Source of the DNA: a virus
DNA length: 33,657 bases
IMG/VR virus record: IMGVR_UViG_3300036859_000782
Location: 1 to 33,657 of that record
Direction: 5' to 3' (one strand)
The notes below the pieces were generated by a model. It ran no database searches and had not been told where the DNA came from. It was given only the letters and a program-made list of their open reading frames with translations. Every line of letters starts with the position of its first letter. Within the stretch, counting starts at the first letter, position 1. The position numbers and the translations under genes are program-made. Positions 22,411 through 28,547 of the stretch are shown here, one piece after another.

Positions 22411-22758
22411 TTAAAGACCCGCACTCACATCAGCATTATCTATCTCTGAAATCTTGCGTTCGAGAATCTCGAGTCTGTTCTCGAACTCACCAAGCCTTTT
22501 CCATACCTGTTCTGGAGTGAGATATCTGGAACGTTCGAGATCCTCAAGTATCATCCTTGCCTTCAGTTTGTGGAAGCGCTCAAGCGCTTCATAAGTGTCG
22601 AAGAAGAGCACGTGCCCGGTCTCCTCATCATAGGCGACGAACTGCCATTCGTGCCAGCCCAGATGCTTCAGCTTAAAAACGAGATCCGTGGATGGATGCG
22701 GAGGATAACCTTCAGCAATGAAAGAGTTCAGTTCCTCCATCAACGTCACGGCATACAT
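22411..22758 (-). CDS. Small protein with C-terminal coiled coil (lysogeny block)
   Basis: This encodes 115 aa; ATG 22758 has GAGAGGTGG just upstream and a TATATA box at 22791-22800. The core (LGWHEWQFVAYDEETGHVLFFDTYEALERFHKLKARM) is followed by a coiled coil (RLGEFENRLEILERKISEI). The same layout, with YDEET and a coiled coil, appears in the neighbour at 23188, so the two are probably diverged copies. Function not recognised; location beside the integrase suggests a prophage maintenance or regulatory role. Confidence 0.65.
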   Translation of the reverse strand: MYAVTLMEELNSFIAEGYPPHPSTDLVFKLKHLGWHEWQFVAYDEETGHVLFFDTYEALERFHKLKARMILEDLERSRYLTPEQVWKRLGEFENRLEILERKISEIDNADVSAGL

Positions 22759-22790
22759 TGTCCACCTCTCGCCTTCACATGGCCGCATTT

Positions 22791-22800
22791 CCATATATGC
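22791..22800 (-). promoter_or_regulatory. TATA-like box for the 22411-22758 gene
   Basis: GCATATATGG on the minus strand is centred about 37 nt before ATG 22758, leaving a leader of ~11 nt that begins at its ribosome site. Confidence 0.5.
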
Positions 22801-22834
22801 ATCCACAGGGGCCTGATTTCCGCATAAGGATCCC

Positions 22835-23191
22835 TCATGAGATATTGAACGTCCGATTAGCATAATCGCAGAGATCGAAGGGCGTTACCGGTGTAGGTGG
22901 GAACTGCTCACGGGTGAAGTTCGTTGTGACTGGCATATTGAAGAAGCAATTTTTCCCATCAATGCGATTCCCTTTAGAGTCCGAATCTACAACTGTGAGC
23001 TGGCAGATCTCGCTTGCTTTTATTGTCTCGGCTGTCCTGGATCCTAAAGGCGTTGCATACTCATAGCGCACTTCCTCGCAGTTTTTGATCGCAGTCTTCA
23101 GGCAATCGAGGCTGGCCTCACAGTTCCTTTTGGAGCTGGTGCATCCAGCAAGGAAGAGAACAAGGACGATTATTGCGGCCCTTAGAATCAT
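22835..23191 (-). CDS. Cys-rich lipoprotein
   Basis: This encodes 118 aa. It starts with a signal peptide, MILRAAIIVLVLFLAGC, with a lipobox (LAGC, Cys17). The mature part has six further cysteines and N-x-S/T sites, as in extracellular disulphide-bonded domains. It is coupled by ATGA overlap to the gene at 23188. Surface lipoproteins expressed from prophages often block superinfection; here that is an inference from lysogeny-block location. Confidence 0.75.
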   Translation of the reverse strand: MILRAAIIVLVLFLAGCTSSKRNCEASLDCLKTAIKNCEEVRYEYATPLGSRTAETIKASEICQLTVVDSDSKGNRIDGKNCFFNMPVTTNFTREQFPPTPVTPFDLCDYANRTFNIS

Positions 23192-23535
23192 TTCAATCCC
23201 TTGTCTCTCGAGCGCGCTTTCTGCTCGAGCTTCTCTATCCGAGCCTCAAGATTATCCATGACTTTCTTTTCGATGGGCCCTTCAACAGATTCTCTGGTTC
23301 TCTCCTTCTCGAGATATTTAACATAATCTTCGACGGAGCGAAAGACCATCATGGCCTTGGTCTCCTCGTCATAAAAAGTAGGGTGCTTCGTTTTGTTGCG
23401 CCAGGCTTCATCACCGGTCAGATCATGCCTGATCTTGGCAGGGATCCTGAACAGGCCGCGGTCAACGGTGTATTCTCCCTTTTTCTCGGCGTAGAGGAAG
23501 ATCGTGCCGTATTCCACGCTCGTCTCTTTCTGCAT
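23188..23535 (-). CDS. Small coiled-coil protein, first gene of the lysogeny operon
   Basis: This encodes 115 aa (118 from ATG 23544). ATG 23535 is preferred because it lies about 26 nt from a TTTATA box, giving a leaderless mRNA. The sequence has VDRGLFRIPAKIRHDLTGDEA then FYDEETKAMMVFRSVEDYVKYLEKE and a coiled coil (NLEARIEKLEQKA). The YDEET..V.F.S.E... element and coiled coil match the 22411 gene. The first part faintly recalls AbrB-type 'IPAKIR' swapped-hairpin regulators, so a repressor role is worth testing. Confidence 0.65.
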   Translation of the reverse strand: MQKETSVEYGTIFLYAEKKGEYTVDRGLFRIPAKIRHDLTGDEAWRNKTKHPTFYDEETKAMMVFRSVEDYVKYLEKERTRESVEGPIEKKVMDNLEARIEKLEQKARSRDKGLK

Positions 23536-23556
23536 GCGTACCATAGTGTATCATAG

Positions 23557-23566
23557 TGTATAAATA
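23557..23566 (-). promoter_or_regulatory. TATA-like box for the lysogeny operon
   Basis: TATTTATACA on the minus strand is centred about 26 nt before ATG 23535. It is followed by two ACACTATG words (23541-23558) that could be an operator or alternative starts. Confidence 0.55.
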
Positions 23567-23596
23567 TGCATTTACTATATCGAGGTGTACGGTAAT

Positions 23597-23605
23597 TCTT
23601 ATAAA
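23597..23605 (+). promoter_or_regulatory. TATA-like box for the early operon
   Basis: CTTATAAAT is followed about 26 nt later by four TATCGTA repeats and then GGAG and ATG 23657. The divergent promoter at 23557-23566 lies only about 40 bp away. Confidence 0.6.
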
Positions 23606-23608
23606 TAG

Positions 23609-23643
23609 TATCGTATATTATCGTATCGTAAAGTGGTATCGTA
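23609..23643. repeat. Four TATCGTA repeats (putative operator)
   Basis: TATCGTA occurs at 23609-23615, 23619-23625, 23624-23630 and 23637-23643, covering the predicted start of the early transcript. Short direct repeats at a promoter for a ribbon-helix-helix gene are the usual pattern for autoregulation. Confidence 0.65.
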
Positions 23644-23656
23644 AAGGAGTGGTGAT

Positions 23657-23833
23657 ATGGCTGAAAAAACGGAATATGTCGGGGCCGAATTCCCCATCAA
23701 GGAAAAGCAGCTCCTGGACAAATGCGCTGCCGAAAAGTTCGGTGGGGCGCCGAGGGCTGCGGTTGTGAGGATTGCGGTCAAGGAGCTTCTCCAGAAATAC
23801 GGCTACCTTGAAGCAGATACCTCTCCCGGGTGA
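23657..23833 (+). CDS. Ribbon-helix-helix regulator (putative)
   Basis: This encodes 58 aa, with GGAG 7 nt before ATG. TEYVGAEFPIKEKQLLDKCAAEKFGG reads as a beta strand and first helix, and APRAAVVRIAVKELLQKYG as the second helix, matching the RHH fold. RHH proteins bind direct repeats as dimers. The TATCGTA repeats just upstream are the likely target, making it a candidate early/lysogeny switch. Confidence 0.7.
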   Translation: MAEKTEYVGAEFPIKEKQLLDKCAAEKFGGAPRAAVVRIAVKELLQKYGYLEADTSPG

Positions 23834-23838
23834 ATTCT

Positions 23839-23997
23839 ATGACCTCCCGAATACTCAAAATGATATCCCCCGAAGAGCGAGCCCGCATAATCGGCGAGGA
23901 GATCGTCCGGGTCCAGAAAGAGATCGAAGAAGCAGATGCTGAGGAAGAAGCCGAAGACAGGCGTGAGCTCACGAGGCTCTATGGAGGCGATGCCTGA
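23839..23997 (+). CDS. Small helical acidic protein
   Basis: This encodes 52 aa: a single charged helix with an E/A-rich middle (RVQKEIEEADAEEEAEDRREL). It starts 5 nt after the RHH gene and overlaps the next by ATGA-type coupling. Function not recognised. Confidence 0.6.
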   Translation: MTSRILKMISPEERARIIGEEIVRVQKEIEEADAEEEAEDRRELTRLYGGDA

Positions 23998-24206
23998 TGG
24001 AACGCCAAGCTATTATAGAGGCGCTTATCCGGGCTCTCGATTCTGACAATCCTGATTCTATAGAGATCGGGACCCCCAGCAAGGGTGGCGTTCTCAAGGT
24101 CTACGGGAACTTCTCCAGGCCGGAGGAGTTCCGTGCAAGGATCGACAAGGCGATTGAGCTCCGGGGACATGCTGCGGGTAAGCTCCAGCCGAAGGTGGAA
24201 GAATGA
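23997..24206 (+). CDS. Small early protein, paralogue of 30759-30953
   Basis: This encodes 69 aa. DSIEIGTPSKGGVLKVYGNFSRPEEFRARIDKAIEL aligns with DSIEVGNAKTGVMKVYFNADKKDEALRKIQNAKEL in the protein at 30759, so the two are diverged copies. A beta hairpin followed by a helix is predicted from the pattern. Function unknown. Confidence 0.7.
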   Translation: MERQAIIEALIRALDSDNPDSIEIGTPSKGGVLKVYGNFSRPEEFRARIDKAIELRGHAAGKLQPKVEE

Positions 24207-24304
24207 ACTGCACTCCCTGGAATCGCTGTCCTGGATGCCGCGACGCTGCCATAGAGCGCGAGCAGAGGTCATACAACCCCGAGCTCGATGAGGAGGCCGA
24301 GTAG
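24203..24304 (+). CDS. Tiny Cys-rich protein
   Basis: This encodes 33 aa beginning MNCTPWNRCPGCRDA, coupled by ATGA to the upstream gene and with AAGGTGG upstream. Three cysteines could hold a metal with another chain. Too short to classify. Confidence 0.5.
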   Translation: MNCTPWNRCPGCRDAAIEREQRSYNPELDEEAE

Positions 24305-24514
24305 ATGTGCGAAGTCACGGTCACCTGCTCTGAGCGCCCATCATGCACGTCCGAGATCGCGGTGCGGCAGATCAGGTGCGCCAACAAGTATTGCGAGAAT
24401 GTCGAGCGGATACCCGGGGGCGCGTGCAAGACGTGCCTGGACTACGCGCGCGAGGGCGGTTTTATTCAAGCCCAGGAGACGGTCGGTGAGTGGCACCGGC
24501 CGCCTGGATATTGA
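24305..24514 (+). CDS. Small zinc-ribbon-like protein
   Basis: This encodes 69 aa, starting right after the preceding stop. CANKYCENVERIPGGACKTC forms a four-Cys site and two more Cys lie near the start. Function unknown. Confidence 0.6.
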   Translation: MCEVTVTCSERPSCTSEIAVRQIRCANKYCENVERIPGGACKTCLDYAREGGFIQAQETVGEWHRPPGY

Positions 24515-24523
24515 GGTGTTGAG

Positions 24524-24709
24524 ATGGACCATGAGCTTGAAACGACGCTGAAGTGGGTGCGGTTCGGGTATGAGGCTGCGGGTTACAGCACCCTCAAGTG
24601 GGAGGACATAGAGCGCAAGATCATCGAGTCTCACGCTGGACACGGGAGCGAAGCGGTGGGGGCCGGCAAGGCCTCCCCGGCCGCTCAAGGAGATGGTTTG
24701 CATGTCTGA
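24524..24709 (+). CDS. Small early protein of unknown function
   Basis: This encodes 61 aa: MDHELETTLKWVRFGYEAAGYSTLKWEDIERKIIE then a loose Gly/Ala-rich end. GAGGTG lies upstream. Not recognised. Confidence 0.55.
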   Translation: MDHELETTLKWVRFGYEAAGYSTLKWEDIERKIIESHAGHGSEAVGAGKASPAAQGDGLHV

Positions 24710-25115
24710 ATCTGCGAGAACTAAGCAGCTCTGCGTCCGTGGGGTGCCACGGAAAGATTGGGCCGAATTCCGTCATCTGGCAAGCCTTATGGGCGTCAAA
24801 CAATGCGAACTCTTCCAGCGAATGAAGGCTGCGTTCTGTGAGCAAAATCCTGAGATCTACGATGGGCTCACCAACGTGATCGTGAAGGTTAAGGTGGTCC
24901 AGGAAACTCCGGTGACCTTCAAGGGCCGCAGCCTTGAGGCAGACAAGATCCTTCGGGATACGAAAGCGATGCTGCCGACTATTTCTCAGAAGGCACTCAT
25001 CTTCCGCTGCGATCAGATGCTCCGGCCCTTCCTGCAGGATCCGAAAGTGCCTGACGAGCAGAAGAAGGAAATCGCCGACTTCATCAACTCGGTCGGCTCG
25101 GGGGGCTCTTCATGA
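24702..25115 (+). CDS. Possible DNA-binding early protein
   Basis: This encodes 137 aa; ATG 24702 is preferred with AAGGAG 9 nt upstream. QLCVRGVPRKDWAEFRHLASLMGVKQCELFQRMKAAF looks like a strand plus two helices as in RHH-type domains, followed by a longer helical region. A regulatory role is likely but unproven. Confidence 0.55.
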   Translation: MSESARTKQLCVRGVPRKDWAEFRHLASLMGVKQCELFQRMKAAFCEQNPEIYDGLTNVIVKVKVVQETPVTFKGRSLEADKILRDTKAMLPTISQKALIFRCDQMLRPFLQDPKVPDEQKKEIADFINSVGSGGSS

Positions 25116-25252
25116 ACGCCAAGGAACGCTCGAGGATCCAGGCCGCGCACAAGGACGCGCAGGAGAAGATCAAGCTCGGGACCGGGAAAAACTCGAAGGA
25201 CTACTACCAGGGGATCATTGATGTCCTCCACTGGGTCCTGGTGGAGGTCTAA
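25112..25252 (+). CDS. Tiny helical protein
   Basis: This encodes 46 aa (MNAKERSRIQAAHKDAQEKI then KDYYQGIIDVLHWVLVEV), overlapping the preceding gene by ATGA. Not recognised. Confidence 0.5.
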   Translation: MNAKERSRIQAAHKDAQEKIKLGTGKNSKDYYQGIIDVLHWVLVEV

Positions 25253-25253
25253 C

Positions 25254-25511
25254 ATGCACGCTCGATATCCGTCGGCTCTAAACGCCGCTCTAACAGCCGC
25301 TGCTTTTCTTGGGAGGATAGAGCACCGGCCAGTTGTCGAAAGACAATCTTCTTCTGAGGGGGAGAGCGGGGTGGCGGGAGACACGGCGGATATCGGTCCG
25401 GATCCAGGGCCCAAGCGGCCCGATGAGGAAGACGAGGATGACGACACGTGCGACATCTGCGGGCTGCCCGAAGAGGAATGCATGTGCGACGAGGGGGAAG
25501 ACGAGGAATGA
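25254..25511 (+). CDS. Acidic small protein with Cys cluster
   Basis: This encodes 85 aa; GGAGGTC lies just before ATG 25254. A linker rich in Asp, Glu and Pro leads to CDICGLPEEECMC, a four-Cys metal site in a strongly acidic tail. Acidic phage proteins can mimic DNA, but there is no specific evidence of that here. Confidence 0.6.
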   Translation: MHARYPSALNAALTAAAFLGRIEHRPVVERQSSSEGESGVAGDTADIGPDPGPKRPDEEDEDDDTCDICGLPEEECMCDEGEDEE

Positions 25512-25518
25512 TGGTCAT

Positions 25519-25533
25519 AGCCCCGACGGGGCT
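25519..25533. terminator. Short GC hairpin
   Basis: AGCCCCG-A-CGGGGCT lies between the acidic protein gene and the gene at 25548. Confidence 0.35.
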
Positions 25534-25547
25534 GACGGAGTGAAAGT

Positions 25548-26054
25548 ATGAAAACGGAAGATGAAGTCGTAAAGGAACACGTCGACGAATTCGGTATCAA
25601 CAGGTCGAAATTCGTCGTGGGACGTGGTGAGGGAAGCTCGCAGTTTTTCAAGCTGAAGGATGGCGAGAAGGCGGAGGTCACCATCAAGAAGGGAGGGGTC
25701 CGGCAGGTGGATAAGGAGTTCAAGAAATTCAACAACAACAAGCCGGTCCTTGATGAGAAGGGCAACCCGGTGATCGAAAGGGTCGGGCCCGCGCTCGAGC
25801 TCGATATCGAGTCGGTGAACGGGGAGGAGAAGGAGCTGATCTGGGAGGTCACGGCAAAGAAGCTCTCGAGCACGATTTTCTCCTTCCTGGACAAGAGGGA
25901 GAAGGATGGAACACCCTACCTCTTCTCAAGGGTCTTCCAGGTCGAGAGGAAGGGGACGGGAACGGCCACGACCTACGTGATGTTCCCGACCGAAGCCAGG
26001 GAGCCAAAGCCTGCTGCAGGCAAAGGCCAGCAGAACCTCAACAAAGGAGGCTGA
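25548..26054 (+). CDS. Beta-rich early protein, possible single-strand-binding type
   Basis: This encodes 168 aa. Strands such as QFFKLKDGEKAEVTIKKGGV, ALELDIESVNGEEKELIWEVTAKKL and LFSRVFQVERKGTGTATTYVMFP suggest a barrel or sandwich, and the tail is Lys/Gly/Asn-rich and flexible. Size, beta content and early position recall viral single-strand-binding proteins with an OB fold, but no defining motif is present, so that is only a suggestion. Confidence 0.6.
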   Translation: MKTEDEVVKEHVDEFGINRSKFVVGRGEGSSQFFKLKDGEKAEVTIKKGGVRQVDKEFKKFNNNKPVLDEKGNPVIERVGPALELDIESVNGEEKELIWEVTAKKLSSTIFSFLDKREKDGTPYLFSRVFQVERKGTGTATTYVMFPTEAREPKPAAGKGQQNLNKGG

Positions 26055-26056
26055 GC

Positions 26057-26206
26057 ATGGCGGACAACTGCAGGAACTGCGGACACCCGTATCACGGGGA
26101 GGGCGAAGACAATCTGTGCCTCTACCCCGCGTGCGGGGATCCCGGTTGTTGCGTCTGCCAGTGCGACAACCCCGAGCATGAGGAAGTGCCGGAGGTATTT
26201 CCATGA
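26057..26206 (+). CDS. Tiny Cys/His-rich protein
   Basis: This encodes 49 aa with eight cysteines and three histidines (MADNCRNCGHPYH, then YPACGDPGCCVCQCD). Probably binds one or two zinc ions. AAAGGAGG precedes its ATG. It overlaps the next gene by ATGA. Confidence 0.55.
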   Translation: MADNCRNCGHPYHGEGEDNLCLYPACGDPGCCVCQCDNPEHEEVPEVFP

Positions 26207-26520
26207 TCCAGACCGTTTGCCCTGCCTTCGATGGCGGGGATCTTCCTTTTTTTGAGCCAACAGAAGGACTCAGGGGAAGCCAGAGGGGCAAGGCGCGCCG
26301 GCTCGTGAAGCTCGGCAAAGTGGAGCGCCTTGCTCCCTGGAAATGGGCTGTGCGCCACATCGAGGGCCACTCGAAGCAGGACCACATCGTGGCCTGGAAT
26401 TACACTGGCTTGTTCTGCGACTGCCAGCATTATGCGACGAAGGGGACGGCCTGCAGCCACATGCTGGCTGTCTCGCTATTCGAGAAAGGAGGGAAAGGGA
26501 ATGGAGAAGCCAAGGCGTAG
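26203..26520 (+). CDS. SWIM zinc-finger protein
   Basis: This encodes 105 aa. FCDCQHYATKGTACSHMLAV supplies the C-x-C-x9-C-x-H pattern of a SWIM zinc finger (C72, C74, C84, H86), preceded by the usual strand WAVRHIEGHSKQDHIVAWNYTG. SWIM domains bind DNA or proteins and occur in recombination factors (Shu2/SWS1-type) and archaeal and viral proteins. The location among early genes suits DNA repair or replication. Confidence 0.8.
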   Translation: MIQTVCPAFDGGDLPFFEPTEGLRGSQRGKARRLVKLGKVERLAPWKWAVRHIEGHSKQDHIVAWNYTGLFCDCQHYATKGTACSHMLAVSLFEKGGKGNGEAKA

Positions 26521-26629
26521 CGTGCGCATCATCAACGATCATCTGTGGTATGTCGGCCAGGACGGCCGGGAGCACCATCCGATGTGCCGCTGCAGGAAGA
26601 CTGTCAGGATAAAGGAGGGAGAAGCATGA
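26501..26629 (+). CDS. Tiny basic protein upstream of the DGR target
   Basis: This encodes 42 aa (MEKPRRSVRIINDHLWYVGQ, ending CRCRKTVRIKEGEA). AAAGGAGGGAAAGGGA precedes the ATG; the stop overlaps the DGR target's start by ATGA. Not recognised, and not like the DGR accessory protein Avd. Confidence 0.55.
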   Translation: MEKPRRSVRIINDHLWYVGQDGREHHPMCRCRKTVRIKEGEA

Positions 26630-27270
26630 CTGAAAAAATAGCGCAATTCGACGATGAAAATGGGCTGTCCTTCAAGGACGCGATTGCCGAGGCTTCCAAG
26701 CGGAAGCTGAGGATCCTCAGCAACCTCGAGGTTGACGAGCGCCTGAAGGGCGACCAGTGGGAGAAGGAAAAGGAGATGTATCCGTGCTGGACCGGGACGC
26801 TCATCATATATGAGAAGCCGGGCGTGCCTTTTGGCAAGGTCGTGGAGCATGAGGGCCTCCGCGCACTCGTACCGAAGGAGTTCCAGGGCAAGAAGGACAT
26901 GGCCATTGTGTGCAACCACCCGGACTTCCTCTCCGATGGGAAGGACGTCGCAATAGGGAAGGGCGCCAAGCTCGTCCCCTTTCCGAAGGAAGACGGCTGG
27001 TATCTTCCGGACCCTGAGTTCGGGATCCCGAGCCTGGAGAAGGGCGAGGACGACGGAAAGAGGCGTTATCTCTGGCGCTGGACGAGTCAGGCTCATATCG
27101 GCCTTGTCGCTCGCCACTACTACGGGTTCCTCGACTGGTTCCGCCGCTTCGTCGTTGCGGACTTCGGGCCGGGCTTCCGTCTCGGGGTGTTTGGAGCTGC
27201 AAGCGGAAAAGTCACGCCGCCGAAGCACAAGCATGAGTGGATCTGCAGGAGCTGCGGGGTAAGCAAATGA
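26626..27270 (+). CDS. DGR variable (target) protein
   Basis: This encodes 214 aa. The protein diversified by the retroelement has the variable repeat near its C-terminus. Residues 1-150 are conserved-looking (YPCWTGTLIIYEKPG, EFQGKKDMAIVCNHPDF, KEDGWYLPDPEFGIPS), then RRYLWRWTSQAHIGLVARHY leads into variable positions 166, 167, 169, 171, 172, 175, 177, 179-181, 184 and 188 and ends RLGVFGA, a layout like C-type-lectin DGR targets. The last 25 residues add HEWICRSCG, half a zinc site. No signal peptide. It would bind a changing ligand; virion display or intracellular use is undecided. Ribosome site AAAGGAGGGAG. Confidence 0.88.
   Translation: MTEKIAQFDDENGLSFKDAIAEASKRKLRILSNLEVDERLKGDQWEKEKEMYPCWTGTLIIYEKPGVPFGKVVEHEGLRALVPKEFQGKKDMAIVCNHPDFLSDGKDVAIGKGAKLVPFPKEDGWYLPDPEFGIPSLEKGEDDGKRRYLWRWTSQAHIGLVARHYYGFLDWFRRFVVADFGPGFRLGVFGAASGKVTPPKHKHEWICRSCGVSK
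27099..27190 (+). repeat. DGR variable repeat (VR)
   Basis: 92 bp inside the target gene, aligned without gaps to the TR at 27402-27493 (offset 303). It differs at 20 positions, all adenine in the TR: 13 to T, 6 to G, 1 to C. The 67 non-adenine TR positions match exactly. Confidence 0.95.
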
Positions 27271-27374
27271 TATGCCTTGGGATACAAGGCCACACGCCCC
27301 TTCACAGTGCCGGTTTCGGCCGTGGAGTTCAGCAGCGACAGATAGTAGCCGCAAGGCGAAACGCTGGAGCTGCG

Positions 27375-27385
27375 GTGTTTTATAG
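27375..27385 (+). promoter_or_regulatory. Possible TATA-like box ahead of TR
   Basis: GTGTTTTATAG lies about 20-26 nt before the TR start (27402). If used it would start an RNA close to the TR 5' end. Weak evidence. Confidence 0.3.
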
Positions 27386-27401
27386 TGCAGGGGCTACGGA
27401 G

Positions 27402-27493
27402 CGGCCTTGTCGCTCGCCACTACAACAGGTTCAACGACAGGAACCGCCGCAACGTCAATGCGAACAACAGGCCGGGCAACCGTCTCGGAATGA
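27402..27493 (+). repeat. DGR template repeat (TR)
   Basis: 92 bp of non-coding sequence between the target stop (27270) and the RT start (27522). It has 25 adenines, mostly in AAC and AGG triplets aligned with target codons. Read in the target frame it gives an Asn/Arg-rich string (RHYNRFNDRNRRNVNANNRP), the classic TR look. Its RNA is the template for mutagenic cDNA. Confidence 0.95.
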
Positions 27494-27521
27494 CCTTTGC
27501 ATCCCAAATCCAGGTGAAGAC

Positions 27522-28547
27522 ATGCAGACTTACCGGAATCTTTTCACGAAGCTCTGCGAGCATGACAATCTGCTCCTCGCCTTCAACAAGGCAAGGGCCC
27601 GCAAGAACGGGAAGGAGTATGTCCAGCGCTTCGCCAAGAATCTCAAGGAGGAATTATGCGCCCTCCAGTGGGAGCTCTCCACAGGGATCTATAGGCCCGG
27701 GCCTCTGAAGACCTTCACGGTCCGGGACCCTAAGACCAGGAAGATCTCCGCCTCGAGGTTCCGGGACCGGGTAGTGCACCATGCCATCTGCAATATCATC
27801 GAGCCGATCTTCGAGCCGCGCTTCATCTACGACTGCATGGCTAACCGGAAGGGAAAGGGGACGTCCAGGACCCTCGAGCGGGCCGACCAGGCCATCCGGA
27901 AGGTAGGAAACGGCTACGCCCTGAAGGCTGACATCCGCCGCTACTTCGACACCGTTGATCATGAGGTATTGCTCAGGATCCTGGAGAAGCGGATCAAGGA
28001 CGCGGAGCTCCTGGATCTCGTGAAGGTGATCCTTGGAAACCACAAGACTGGGCAGCCTGGCAAGGGGATGCCTCTGGGCAACCTCACGAGCCAGTTCTTC
28101 GCGAACGTCTACCTCGCCGAGCTCGACCACTATGTGAAGCACGAGCTCCGCACCAGGCACTACATCAGATACGTTGATGACTTCGTGATCTTCAGCAAGA
28201 GCAGAGAGGAGCTCGAGGGCTGGCAGAATGCCATTGATACGTATCTTACGCATCAGCTCAAGCTCTCGCTCCACCCCGAGAAAACGAAGATAATCCCGAT
28301 AGCGGCCGGAGTGCCCCTTGTCGGGTTCCGGGTCTTCAGGCACCACAAGCTCCTCAAGAAGAGCAACCTGAGGCGCCTGCGTGGCCGCCTGGACCGCTTC
28401 CGAAGGATGCTCACTGCAGGGGAGCTCACAAAGGAGCAGCTGCAGCACAGCATGGCCGGCTGGGAGGGCTACGCGAAGATGGGCAACACGTTCAATCTCC
28501 GGCAGAAAATCCGGGGAGAAATAGCAAATATTGGAGGGACAACATGA
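27522..28547 (+). CDS. DGR reverse transcriptase
   Basis: This encodes 341 aa. It has all RT palm motifs: RDRVVHHAI (81-89), KADIRRYFDTVDHEVLL with catalytic D137, GMPLGNLTSQFFANVYL (182-198), YVDD (217-220), HPEKTKIIP (251-259) and VGFRVF (267-272). The LGNLTSQ form of motif 4, no maturase or endonuclease domain and an adjacent TR/VR pair place it in the DGR class rather than group II intron or retron RTs. It copies TR RNA with errors at adenines. ATG 27522 (GGTGAAG upstream) is chosen over the longer open frame from 27237, which would run through the TR. It overlaps the HerA-like gene by ATGA. Confidence 0.95.
   Translation: MQTYRNLFTKLCEHDNLLLAFNKARARKNGKEYVQRFAKNLKEELCALQWELSTGIYRPGPLKTFTVRDPKTRKISASRFRDRVVHHAICNIIEPIFEPRFIYDCMANRKGKGTSRTLERADQAIRKVGNGYALKADIRRYFDTVDHEVLLRILEKRIKDAELLDLVKVILGNHKTGQPGKGMPLGNLTSQFFANVYLAELDHYVKHELRTRHYIRYVDDFVIFSKSREELEGWQNAIDTYLTHQLKLSLHPEKTKIIPIAAGVPLVGFRVFRHHKLLKKSNLRRLRGRLDRFRRMLTAGELTKEQLQHSMAGWEGYAKMGNTFNLRQKIRGEIANIGGTT

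Noticed and set aside
27237-27521. N-terminal extension of the reverse transcriptase
   Set aside because: The frame is open but runs through the target 3' end and the TR, gives Gln/Arg-rich nonsense, and the RT family starts near MQTYRNLF with a ribosome site ahead of ATG 27522.
27522-28547. Group II intron or retron origin of the RT
   Set aside because: No maturase, endonuclease or msr/msd structure is visible, and a TR/VR pair with adenine-only differences is adjacent.
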